Shown: piece by piece, positions 35,068-42,733 of the stretch | Numbering within the stretch: the stretch's first letter is position 1 | How the letters are laid out: each line of letters starts with the position of its first letter | Assembly: GCA_018268085.1 (NCBI GenBank) | Contig: JAFDXE010000009.1 | Span: 62,001 to 126,000 of the forward strand | Reading direction: 5' to 3' | Source: Bacteroidota bacterium | Lineage (GTDB): Bacteria; Bacteroidota; Bacteroidia; Chitinophagales; Chitinophagaceae | Length of the DNA: 64,000 nt | Translations under genes and position numbers: made by a program | The notes under the pieces: generated by a model | What the model saw: only the letters and a program-made list of their open reading frames with translations | The model's database searches: none | Told to the model about the DNA's origin: nothing

Positions 35068-36105
35068 ATGCCCAAAATAGGCAACATACAATTACCCGAA
35101 TTTCCATTGCTGCTGGCGCCAATGGAAGATGTGAGCGACCCGCCGTTTCGTGCCGTGTGTAAAGACAATGGCGCCGACCTGATGTACAGCGAATTCATCA
35201 GCAGTGAAGGATTGATCAGGGACGCCATGAAAAGCAAACAAAAGCTCGACTTCAGTGAAGAAGAGCGCCCGTTTGGCATACAGATCTTTGGTGGTGATGA
35301 AGAAGCAATGGCGATGAGTGCCCGCATCTGTGAAACCGTAAACCCCGATCTCGTTGACATCAATTTCGGATGCCCGGTTAAAAAAGTGGTGAGCAAGGGC
35401 GCCGGTGCAGGTGTATTGAAAGATATTGACCTGATGGTGCGCTTAACCGCTGCCGTTGTTAAGAGTACACATTTACCCGTAACCATAAAAACACGATTGG
35501 GCTGGGACGATCAAACGAAGAACATTGAAGAAGTAGCCGAGCGTATGCAGGACTGTGGTGTTAAAGCCATTACTATTCACGGCCGCACCAGGAGCCAGTT
35601 GTATAAAGGCGAAGCCGACTGGACATTGATTGCCAAAGTAAAAAACAATCCACGCATACAGATTCCCGTTTTTGGAAATGGTGATATTGATAGTCCGCAA
35701 AAAGCAATGGATTACAAAAACCGTTTTGGTGTAGATGGAATTATGATTGGTCGTGCTGCCATCGGCTATCCATGGATATTTCGGGAAATAAAACACTATG
35801 CTGCCACGCAAACTTTATTACCCCCACCAACCCTGGAAGAACGTGTTGCCGTTTGTATCAAACATTTACGCAGATCGATAGAGTGGAAAGGGCCAGTTGT
35901 TGGCATCAATGAAATGCGTCGCCACTATACGAATTATTTAAAAGGATTACCGGGCATAAAAGAATTCAGGTATAAACTGGTAACCTTAACCGCACCGGAA
36001 GCCATTGAAGCAGTGCTGCAGGAAATGCTTATACATTATAAGGGTTACCAGTTCAAACGCACGCCGATCGAGATCATTAATTATCATGAAAAATGTCCGC
36101 TGTAA
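35068..36105 (+). CDS. dusB: tRNA-dihydrouridine synthase
   Basis: FMN enzyme that reduces uridines in the tRNA D-loop using NADPH. It has 345 residues. An FMN-binding start LAPMEDVSDPPFR lies at 16-28 and catalytic Cys102 in DINFGCPVKK. The ITIHGRTRSQLYKGEADW, GNGDI and GIMIGRAAIGYPW segments follow. I chose ATG 35068 at the start of homology: 31 upstream in-frame codons run through the promoter. Convergent with the glutathione peroxidase gene. Confidence 0.95.
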   Translation: MPKIGNIQLPEFPLLLAPMEDVSDPPFRAVCKDNGADLMYSEFISSEGLIRDAMKSKQKLDFSEEERPFGIQIFGGDEEAMAMSARICETVNPDLVDINFGCPVKKVVSKGAGAGVLKDIDLMVRLTAAVVKSTHLPVTIKTRLGWDDQTKNIEEVAERMQDCGVKAITIHGRTRSQLYKGEADWTLIAKVKNNPRIQIPVFGNGDIDSPQKAMDYKNRFGVDGIMIGRAAIGYPWIFREIKHYAATQTLLPPPTLEERVAVCIKHLRRSIEWKGPVVGINEMRRHYTNYLKGLPGIKEFRYKLVTLTAPEAIEAVLQEMLIHYKGYQFKRTPIEIINYHEKCPL

Positions 36106-36123
36106 GTTTGTAAATAAAAACTG

Positions 36124-36717
36124 TTAAGCATTATTTCCTCCTTCGATCTGTGCAATTAAATACTTGTCTAACGGAGACGTGGAGGAGCCAAAATATCCTA
36201 CCAGCATTCCATTTTCATCTACCAGGTATTTACAAAAATTCCATTCAGGTTGCAGGGTATTCCAGCCGTTTTTTGATGCATCCGTTAACCACTGATATAC
36301 TTCATGCTGGTCTTGCGCATTTTTCACTATTGATTTTTGCATTAACGGGAAATCAACACCGTAATTCATCTTACAGAAGTTTTCGATCGAAAGATTGTCA
36401 GCTTTTTCCTGCTTCCCGAATTCGTTTGAAGGAAATCCTATAACAACCAGTTGCTCTTTATATTTATCCTGCAAGATCTGCAAAGTTTCATATTGAGCGG
36501 TGTATAAACAATCAGAAGCTGTATTTACAATCAACACTTTTTTGTTTTTCAATTGATCAAATGAAAATATTTGCCCGTTGATCAGCCTGCTCTTCAACAA
36601 ATAAAAAGAAGTTATTGGCTGTATTTTATTTTTGTTAAGCTGCGCAGATGATGATTTGCTGATCAATTTCCCGGCAACATGGTAAATGGTTTTTAATATT
36701 TGTTGTTTGATTGTCAT
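36124..36717 (-). CDS. glutathione peroxidase family protein
   Basis: Thioredoxin-fold peroxidase, 197 residues with a ~40-residue N-terminal extension. The catalytic tetrad is present: Cys70 in NTASDCLYTAQYE, Gln103 in FGKQE, Trp159-Asn160 in PEWNF. The residue after the catalytic Cys is Leu rather than the usual Gly, and the GFPCNQF resolving-Cys position is Ser (GFPSNEF). A thioredoxin-dependent mechanism, if used, would therefore need another cysteine (Cys115 or Cys162). Probably reduces organic hydroperoxides. Confidence 0.9.
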   Translation of the reverse strand: MTIKQQILKTIYHVAGKLISKSSSAQLNKNKIQPITSFYLLKSRLINGQIFSFDQLKNKKVLIVNTASDCLYTAQYETLQILQDKYKEQLVVIGFPSNEFGKQEKADNLSIENFCKMNYGVDFPLMQKSIVKNAQDQHEVYQWLTDASKNGWNTLQPEWNFCKYLVDENGMLVGYFGSSTSPLDKYLIAQIEGGNNA

Positions 36718-36721
36718 TTGT

Positions 36722-36838
36722 AGTTTTTACACTAAATAGGTACATGATTGCCACAAAGGCAGAAAGACAGAACGGAACACAAAGTATTCCTATACCCAAC
36801 TTTCTCATTTCTAATTTCTTATTTCTTATTCCTCTTTC
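36722..36838. repeat. diverged copy of the dispersed intergenic repeat
   Basis: Contains GCCACAAAGGCAGAAAGACA then GGAACACAAAGT, matching the core of the repeat at 50581-50890, followed by a TTTCTTATTTCTTATT-type tract. Located between the 5' end of the peroxidase gene and the 3' end of the aldehyde dehydrogenase gene. Confidence 0.55.
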
Positions 36839-36839
36839 T

Positions 36840-38213
36840 TTATCCAAACAGCTTCTTAAACAACCCCAGCTTCCCTTTAAAGGGCGGATACTTTATGGCC
36901 GGATCAAACCAGGTGGGTGTTTTCAAAATACTTTTCTTATGCGAAAAAGTGTTGAAGCTGTATTTACCATGGTATTGCCCGATGCCACTGAAACCCCTGC
37001 CTCCAAACGGGAGATGATGGTTGGTTAAATGCCAGCTTGCATTGTTTACACAGCCACCACCGAATGCAACGGCATCCAGCCAATACTTTTCATTGTTACG
37101 GTTTGAAGTAAACACATAAAATGCCAGTGGGTTTTTGTTCTTATTAATGATTAACATGGCTTCTTCCTTCGTTTGAAAACCAATAATTGGCAATACGGGT
37201 CCGAATATTTCATCGGTCATAATGGAGCTGCTCATTGAAACATTATCCATCAATGTTGGTTCTATGTACAGCTTTGCCCGGTTGTGTTTGCCTCCATATA
37301 TCATTGTACCATCATTGAAGTATTGTATGATGCGATCAAATTGTTTTTCATTAATGATCTTTCCATAATGATCACAGGCGGCAGCATCCTTCCCGAAAAA
37401 TTGCTGCAATGTAATTTTTAAAGCCTCTGCCAGTTTATCTTTTACTGATGAGTGAACCAGTAAATAATCCGGCGCCACACACATCTGGCCGGCGTTGGAA
37501 AATTTTGCAATGGCTATTCGTTTAGCCGCTACAGTTATATCTGCATCTGATTCAACAATACAGGGACTTTTTCCACCCAATTCCAGCGTAACAGGAACGA
37601 GATTGTGAGCCGCAGCCTGGTACAGCAACTTACCTACCGCGGTACTGCCGGTATAAAAAACATGATCGAAAACAAAATTGTTCATCATTGCCGGGATAAC
37701 AGAAGCGCCATCACCTTCAACAAATAAAACATACTGAGGTTCAAAAATCTGCTCAATTATTTTTTTCATGATTGCAGCGGTAGCCGGTGCAAATTCTGAA
37801 GGCTTGATCACCACGCAGTTGCCAGCCGCAATGGCGCCAACCAGCGGTGTAAACAATAACTGCAGTGGATAATTCCACGGTGCAATGATTAACACAACGC
37901 CGCAAGGTTCAGAAACAATAAAACTTTTTGAAGGGAGATTCAGCAGGTTTGTAGGCTGCGACTCGGGGTGCATCCAGCGGTGCAGGTTTTTAAGCGTATA
38001 TTTTAATTCACTCAATACAAACCCGATTTCTGTAATCCAACTTTCCTCGGCAGTTTTTTTAAGATCGGTATGCAATGCATCGTACACCTGCTGTTCGTGA
38101 GCAATCAATGCATCTTTTAATTTCAGCAATTGCTCTTTCCTGAATGCATAGGTTTTTGTTTTGCCGCTGCTATAGTAATTACGTACTGCCGTTAATTTAT
38201 CGGGATCAAACAT
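36840..38213 (-). CDS. aldehyde dehydrogenase (class 3-like)
   Basis: NAD(P)-dependent oxidation of aldehydes to acids, 457 residues, the short class of ALDH. The general base Glu211 is in VTLELGGKSP, nucleophile Cys245 in FSNAGQMCVAPDY, the cofactor motif YTGSTAVGK is at about 188-195 and IIAPWNYP at about 109-116. The C-terminal hydrophobic segment typical of membrane-tied class 3 enzymes is only weakly present. Divergent from tadA. Confidence 0.94.
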   Translation of the reverse strand: MFDPDKLTAVRNYYSSGKTKTYAFRKEQLLKLKDALIAHEQQVYDALHTDLKKTAEESWITEIGFVLSELKYTLKNLHRWMHPESQPTNLLNLPSKSFIVSEPCGVVLIIAPWNYPLQLLFTPLVGAIAAGNCVVIKPSEFAPATAAIMKKIIEQIFEPQYVLFVEGDGASVIPAMMNNFVFDHVFYTGSTAVGKLLYQAAAHNLVPVTLELGGKSPCIVESDADITVAAKRIAIAKFSNAGQMCVAPDYLLVHSSVKDKLAEALKITLQQFFGKDAAACDHYGKIINEKQFDRIIQYFNDGTMIYGGKHNRAKLYIEPTLMDNVSMSSSIMTDEIFGPVLPIIGFQTKEEAMLIINKNKNPLAFYVFTSNRNNEKYWLDAVAFGGGCVNNASWHLTNHHLPFGGRGFSGIGQYHGKYSFNTFSHKKSILKTPTWFDPAIKYPPFKGKLGLFKKLFG

Positions 38214-38218
38214 TGATG

Positions 38219-38226
38219 TACATTTG
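38219..38226 (+). promoter_or_regulatory. -7 box for tadA
   Basis: TACATTTG, exact TAnnTTTG match, 21 nt before the tadA ATG. Confidence 0.45.
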
Positions 38227-38247
38227 TTCTAAAGTTAGCAAAGGTTT

Positions 38248-38685
38248 ATGAGTGATGAACGATATATGCGTATGGCATTAAAGGAAGCACAACTTGCATT
38301 CGATAAAGATGAGGTTCCTGTTGGTGCAATTGTGGTTATGAACGAACAGGTAATTGCAAAAGCACATAACCAGGTGGAATTACTTACCGACAGTACAGCA
38401 CATGCAGAAATCCTGGCATTAACTGCTGCGTTTAATTTCTTAGGAAGTAAATATTTACCTGATGCTACTTTATATGTAACGGTTGAACCCTGCCTTATGT
38501 GCTGCGGTGCTTTATACTGGAGCAAGATCGGTCGCATTGTATTTGGCGCTTATGACGAGAAAAACGGCTACCGGAAATCTACAGGCGCTAACAATCCATT
38601 TCACCCCAAAACAATTATTACCCCTGCGGTGCTTGAAGCAGAATGCAGTAAACTAATGAAAGACTTTTTCAGGGCGAAGCGATAG
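38248..38685 (+). CDS. tadA: tRNA-specific adenosine deaminase / nucleoside deaminase
   Basis: Zinc deaminase that converts the wobble adenosine of tRNA-Arg(ACG) to inosine. It has 145 residues. Zinc and catalytic residues are His52 and Glu54 in HAEILAL and Cys82/Cys85 in PCLMCCGAL. The FGAYDEKNG-type segment is normal for TadA. A guanine-deaminase role for this family in some bacteria cannot be excluded, but length and motifs favour TadA. Confidence 0.9.
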   Translation: MSDERYMRMALKEAQLAFDKDEVPVGAIVVMNEQVIAKAHNQVELLTDSTAHAEILALTAAFNFLGSKYLPDATLYVTVEPCLMCCGALYWSKIGRIVFGAYDEKNGYRKSTGANNPFHPKTIITPAVLEAECSKLMKDFFRAKR

Positions 38686-38842
38686 AAAAGGTTGGCAGGT
38701 TGAAATGCAGCATGTATCGAATTAAGGAAAATTTTACCCGAAGCGAGACCCATACAATCATTTACTTTATCGGAACAACAATAGGCTTTAATTTTGCTGC
38801 AACGTTCAGTTAATTATTTTTACACGAAAAAAATTATACACT

Positions 38843-39451
38843 ATGGCATTTACATTAGCACCACTTCCTTATGCATACGATGCACTGGAACCACACATTG
38901 ATACACAAACCATGCAGATTCACCACGACAAGCACCACCAGGCTTACGTAGATAATTTAAATAAAGCAATTGCCGGTACAGATAACGAAAACAAATCGCT
39001 TGAAGAACTGGTAAAACATGCAGGCAGTATTAGTCCTGCAGTACGCAATAATGGTGGCGGACACTGGAACCATGCATTTTTCTGGGATAGCCTGGCAGCC
39101 AATGCAGGCGGAGCACCAGGAGGAAAATTAGCGGATGCCATTACTGCTGCGTTCGGAAGTTTTGATGCATTCAAAGAAAAATTCAACAATGCCGGTATGA
39201 CTCGTTTTGGTAGCGGATGGGCCTGGCTGATTGTAAAAGATGGTAAGCTGGAAGTAAGCTCAACGCCTAACCAGGATAATCCTTTAATGGAGATTGCTGA
39301 TGTAAAAGGTACGCCCATTCTTGGAGCTGATGTATGGGAACATGCTTATTATTTAAAATACCAGAACAAACGTGCAGATTATTTACATGCTTTCTGGAAT
39401 GTTGTAAACTGGAATAAGATTGCCGAAAGATTTGAGGCAGCAACAAAATAA
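38843..39451 (+). CDS. sodA: superoxide dismutase (Mn/Fe family)
   Basis: Dismutates superoxide in the cytoplasm. It has 202 residues. The metal ligands are visible: His in [16 protein letters not shown], His in NHAFFW, and Asp and His in [15 protein letters not shown]. Gly in GGHWNH together with Gln in TPNQDNP resembles the Mn-type second-shell pattern rather than the Fe type, so Mn or cambialistic use is likely (inference). A strong terminator follows. Confidence 0.95.
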   Translation: MAFTLAPLPYAYDALEPHIDTQTMQIHHDKHHQAYVDNLNKAIAGTDNENKSLEELVKHAGSISPAVRNNGGGHWNHAFFWDSLAANAGGAPGGKLADAITAAFGSFDAFKEKFNNAGMTRFGSGWAWLIVKDGKLEVSSTPNQDNPLMEIADVKGTPILGADVWEHAYYLKYQNKRADYLHAFWNVVNWNKIAERFEAATK

Positions 39452-39472
39452 CATGTGATTTAAGATTGTTAG

Positions 39473-39502
39473 AAAGCCATGGTGAAAACTGTGGCTTTTT
39501 TT
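39473..39502 (+). terminator. intrinsic terminator after sod
   Basis: Inverted repeat AAAGCCA / TGGCTTT around a 12-nt loop followed by a T run, 21 nt after the stop codon. Confidence 0.8.
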
Positions 39503-39619
39503 GTACGGGTAATGGAGATATACACTTTTTAATGTAGCGTTTTAATTTTTACCAGCGGAGTGTATAAATGGATTGACGCCCGTGAATTTATTACTGCTGT
39601 AAAAAGGTGTAATAAAAAT

Positions 39620-39853
39620 TCACGGTACGGGATCATGTCCATGACTTCCCCATGGATGGCATTTACTGATTCTTTTCAACGATAACCAAAAGCCTTTTAT
39701 AGGACCGTATTTTTTAAATGCTTCGAGTGCATACTGCGAACAGGTGGGCGTAAAACGGCATTTGGGTCCGAGCAGGGGAGATAATATCCATTGATATAAC
39801 TTTATCAATGCGATAAAAGGAAAGCTAAGCAGGCTTTTGAGTGTTTTCATCAT
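39620..39853 (-). CDS. yidD: membrane protein insertion efficiency factor YidD
   Basis: 77-residue small membrane-associated protein that helps YidC insert inner-membrane proteins. Family marks are an amphipathic N-terminus, [19 protein letters not shown] with its conserved cysteines, and [14 protein letters not shown] at the C-terminus. It overlaps the end of rnpA by 29 nt, the usual rpmH-rnpA-yidD order. Confidence 0.95.
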   Translation of the reverse strand: MMKTLKSLLSFPFIALIKLYQWILSPLLGPKCRFTPTCSQYALEAFKKYGPIKGFWLSLKRISKCHPWGSHGHDPVP

Positions 39854-40235
39854 AAAAATGTATAAGCCTTTTTATTACCGTGCCGGTTTTTTTATAAATG
39901 AAATCATAATCAGGAATTTCATTGCCTACGTATAAAATAAAAACAGATAAGCGCTGGTTTTTTTCCAGGAGGTAATCTTCGAGTATCTTTTTTTGAAGAC
40001 GGTAGGCTTCCCGTATCAATCGCTTTATCCTGTTGCGGTCTGTAGCTTTCTTGAAATGCCTGCTACTAACGCCAATGCCTGCCTGCAAAACTGCATCTTT
40101 ATTTTCCGGGAGCCATACGATCTTAAACGGAAAATCAGAAAACCGCTGCCCTTTGCTGAACAGGCTTTCTATGGCCTTTCGGCTTTTTAGTTTTTCATGT
40201 TTCCCGAAAAAATATCGTGTTTCCTGCGTTGGCAT
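39825..40235 (-). CDS. rnpA: ribonuclease P protein component
   Basis: Protein subunit that binds the RNase P ribozyme and pre-tRNA leaders. It has 136 residues and is strongly basic. The RNR motif [14 protein letters not shown] lies in the middle, with an N-terminal [16 protein letters not shown] segment typical of the family. ATG at 40235. A terminator hairpin ends only about 10 nt before this start, so expression from the rpmH promoter must pass it. Confidence 0.94.
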   Translation of the reverse strand: MPTQETRYFFGKHEKLKSRKAIESLFSKGQRFSDFPFKIVWLPENKDAVLQAGIGVSSRHFKKATDRNRIKRLIREAYRLQKKILEDYLLEKNQRLSVFILYVGNEIPDYDFIYKKTGTVIKRLIHFYDENTQKPA

Positions 40236-40244
40236 ATTACATTA

Positions 40245-40269
40245 AAAAAGCCCCTGGCTAACAGGGGCT
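40245..40269 (-). terminator. terminator between rpmH and rnpA
   Basis: On the minus strand AGCCCCTG and CAGGGGCT form a perfect 8-bp stem with a 5-nt loop, followed by six T residues. It lies after the rpmH stop codon and immediately before the rnpA start. Confidence 0.85.
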
Positions 40270-40315
40270 AATATACTATTTCCATCATTGCTGTTGCAAT
40301 GAGCGGAGAATGATT

Positions 40316-40483
40316 CTATTTTTTTGAACCGTGCTCGTCAGATACAGTAAGTTTATGACGACCTTTCGCCCTGCGGCTTGCCAATACTTTACGTCCATTT
40401 GCATCCTGCATGCGCTGACGAAATCCATGTACAGATTTTCTGCGGCGGGTATGGGGTTGATAGGTTCTTTTTTTACCTGGCAT
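40316..40483 (-). CDS. rpmH: 50S ribosomal protein L34
   Basis: 55-residue basic ribosomal protein, read codon by codon from ATG 40483 to the TAG at 40316-40318. It begins [20 protein letters not shown] and continues with the conserved [23 protein letters not shown] motifs of L34. The C-terminal extension SDEHGSKK is a few residues longer than E. coli L34, as usual in Bacteroidota. First gene of the rpmH-rnpA-yidD cluster, with its own promoter box at 40566. Confidence 0.97.
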   Translation of the reverse strand: MPGKKRTYQPHTRRRKSVHGFRQRMQDANGRKVLASRRAKGRHKLTVSDEHGSKK

Positions 40484-40565
40484 TTTTTGAAATTTTTCCT
40501 TTTACAAATATTGTTACTGTTCGTTTCGGTCAGCAGGCACCATCCCGCTGCTTGTGAAAGGACGG

Positions 40566-40573
40566 CAAAGGTA
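40566..40573 (-). promoter_or_regulatory. -7 box for rpmH
   Basis: Minus strand TACCTTTG, exact TAnnTTTG match, 82 nt before the rpmH ATG, giving a leader of roughly 75 nt. Confidence 0.45.
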
Positions 40574-40668
40574 GGGCTTTCATAGTAGAATATGAAATGA
40601 TACAGAAGGAATTTGTCGAAATTCCGGTGCCTTTATAAGCAAAAAGCAGCCTGTTCCGGGGATTTTAC

Positions 40669-41490
40669 CTACAACATCAGTTTTTGGGAATGTATTTCCT
40701 TTCCAAAAAAAATACTGGCGTGGTTATTAAAATCTGCCGTTTCACCGGTTGTATAAAATTCTCTTTTTGCGTTTTTGCTGCACCTCGCTTCTAATTCGGG
40801 ATGGCGATGCAGGTAATCCAGGAGGCTGGCCGCCACTATTTTACCCTGCGTAATCACCGATACATTCCCCGGCACATACTGTAATATCTTATCGAGCAAT
40901 AAAGGATAATGTGTGCAGGCGAGCAGGATGGTATCAATATCGCTGTCTTTCTGAAGCAACTGATCTATATGTTTTTTTACAAAATAATCGGCGCCAGGTG
41001 AAGCGTATTCATTGTTTTCTACCAGCGGAACCCAGATTGGGCAGGCTTCCTGGCTCACCGTTACAGAAGGAAAAAATTTTTCTATCTCTATACGATAGGA
41101 ATCAGATTGTACCGTTCCTGCAGTTCCCATAATTCCTACATGCCCCGACTTTGTGTATTGGCCGATTATTTCCGATGTAGGCCTGATTACACCCAGCACT
41201 CTTTTAGAAGGATCAATATGTTGAAGGTCGTTTTGCTGAATGGTACGAAGTGCTTTTGCCGACGCTGTATTGCAGGCAAGTATTACTAATGAGCAATCCT
41301 GTTCGAAAAACCATTTCACACATTGCAGTGTGTATTCATACACTGTTTCAAAACTACGGGTTCCGTATGGCGCTCTTGCATTATCGCCCAGGTAGAGGTA
41401 ATCGTATTGCGGCATATCGGCAATGATCTCCTTTAGCACAGTGAGGCCGCCGTAACCGCTGTCGAAAACGCCTATTGGTTGATACTTCAT
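40669..41490 (-). CDS. murI: glutamate racemase
   Basis: Produces D-glutamate for peptidoglycan. It has 273 residues. The two catalytic cysteines are Cys73 in ILACNTASAKAL and Cys192 in LLACTHYPLL; Asp10-Ser11 in VFDSGYGGLT binds the substrate carboxylate. Last gene of the uppS-bamA-ompH-ompH-murI run, but separated from the second ompH by a perfect terminator hairpin. Confidence 0.96.
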   Translation of the reverse strand: MKYQPIGVFDSGYGGLTVLKEIIADMPQYDYLYLGDNARAPYGTRSFETVYEYTLQCVKWFFEQDCSLVILACNTASAKALRTIQQNDLQHIDPSKRVLGVIRPTSEIIGQYTKSGHVGIMGTAGTVQSDSYRIEIEKFFPSVTVSQEACPIWVPLVENNEYASPGADYFVKKHIDQLLQKDSDIDTILLACTHYPLLLDKILQYVPGNVSVITQGKIVAASLLDYLHRHPELEARCSKNAKREFYTTGETADFNNHASIFFGKEIHSQKLML

Positions 41491-41497
41491 TTACCAA

Positions 41498-41534
41498 AAA
41501 TAATAAAGCCATTCGTGCTTTGGCGAATGGCTTT
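41498..41534 (-). terminator. terminator between ompH and murI
   Basis: Perfect 11-bp inverted repeat AAAGCCATTCG / CGAATGGCTTT with an 8-nt loop. T-rich sequence follows on the minus strand, and the murI ATG lies 8 nt beyond it. A 3' end is likely here, with read-through or another promoter for murI. Confidence 0.75.
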
Positions 41535-41553
41535 AAAAAATATGTGCTGGCAA

Positions 41554-42096
41554 TTAATTTTTAGGAGCAGCAGTTGGCTTTTTATCTGTAGTTGCCGGTG
41601 CGTCTTTAATGTTCAATTTCTTTTTCACTAGGTTCAACAGGTTATCACCCTGGGGATACACAAGCAATGTGCTCATATCAAATACATAAGCATAGCCATT
41701 TTCTTTTGCAACCGCATCAATTGCTTCCATTGCTTTTGCGTTGATCGGCTGGATTTTTTTCTGTGCTTCCTGCTGGTACATTTCCTGTGCAGTTCTGTCC
41801 CAACCGCCTAAGCGTTGATACAATGCAGCCAATTCATTTCTTTTGATATCTTTCATGCTTGGAGTGTACTTTGAAGAATCCCTGTTGAAATCGCTGAGCT
41901 TTTGTTCCAGTTCTTTGCTCATGTCTTCATATTGCTGAGAAAGTGATGCCTGGTATTCTTTTAGTTCTGCATTTGCTTTTACGTATTCCGGCATTAAAGA
42001 AACCAGTTCATCTGTACTAACATAACCTATTTTAGTTTGTGCAGATGCACTAAATACGCCTAATCCGAGGGCAACTGCTACGATAATTTTTTTCAT
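41554..42096 (-). CDS. OmpH/Skp family periplasmic chaperone (copy 2)
   Basis: 180 residues. The signal peptide ends at Ser-Ala-Gln near 20. The body is mostly long coiled-coil helices (about 40-115), the tentacles of Skp, followed by the closing strand (KENGYAYVFDMSTLLVYPQGDNLLNLV). It holds unfolded outer-membrane proteins for the BAM complex. Paralogue of the neighbouring gene upstream; the two-copy arrangement behind bamA is usual in Bacteroidota. The C-terminal tail is Thr/Ala/Pro/Lys-rich. Confidence 0.92.
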   Translation of the reverse strand: MKKIIVAVALGLGVFSASAQTKIGYVSTDELVSLMPEYVKANAELKEYQASLSQQYEDMSKELEQKLSDFNRDSSKYTPSMKDIKRNELAALYQRLGGWDRTAQEMYQQEAQKKIQPINAKAMEAIDAVAKENGYAYVFDMSTLLVYPQGDNLLNLVKKKLNIKDAPATTDKKPTAAPKN

Positions 42097-42181
42097 TTCT
42101 TTTTTAAAATTTTCTGTTTAAGTGTATTTGTATAGTAGTTTGTTTACAAATTTTCGCTGCATCCTGCAACACGGTTATGCA

Positions 42182-42691
42182 TTATTTAACACCCATATTC
42201 CTCAGCACTGCTTCACTCTGGTCTAATTTGGGGTCGGCAAAGATAACGGTAATTCCTTCACTTTTATCAAGTATAAAATCATATTGTTTTTCTACGGCCA
42301 GCTTCTGTACTGCATTGTACACCTTGTCTTGTATGGGTTTTATGAGCTCTTGCCTTTTCTTAAAAAGATCACCTTCGAATCCATAACGTTTTTTTTGCAG
42401 GTCACGCAATTCCTTTTCTTTATTATAGATTTCGTCTTCTCTTTTCTTCTTTAAATTATCAGGAAGCATAACCTGTTCTGCATCATAATCTTTCACCATT
42501 TTATCTACGGCAGCCTGCTTCTGGTCTATTTCCTGTTGCCACAATTCACTGAACTGATCCAGTTTTTTTTGTGCGTCTTTGTATTCTGGAATTTTTTCCA
42601 GGATGTATTTAGAATCTATAACCGCATATCGCTGTGCATTGGTTGTAATGGCACAAAGCGCAAAAAAGGCAATGGATAATAACTTTTTCAT
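42182..42691 (-). CDS. OmpH/Skp family periplasmic chaperone (copy 1)
   Basis: 169 residues from ATG 42691; a start 9 codons earlier would precede the signal peptide. The signal peptide ends at Thr-Asn-Ala-Gln near 20. A coiled-coil region at about 35-120 is followed by the conserved KQYDFILDKSEGITVIFADPKLD strand. Lies 42 nt after bamA and 85 nt before copy 2, so all three are likely one operon. Confidence 0.93.
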   Translation of the reverse strand: MKKLLSIAFFALCAITTNAQRYAVIDSKYILEKIPEYKDAQKKLDQFSELWQQEIDQKQAAVDKMVKDYDAEQVMLPDNLKKKREDEIYNKEKELRDLQKKRYGFEGDLFKKRQELIKPIQDKVYNAVQKLAVEKQYDFILDKSEGITVIFADPKLDQSEAVLRNMGVK

Positions 42692-42733
42692 TTGAATTAT
42701 TTTTAGATAATAGCGCAAATTACTAAATAAGGA

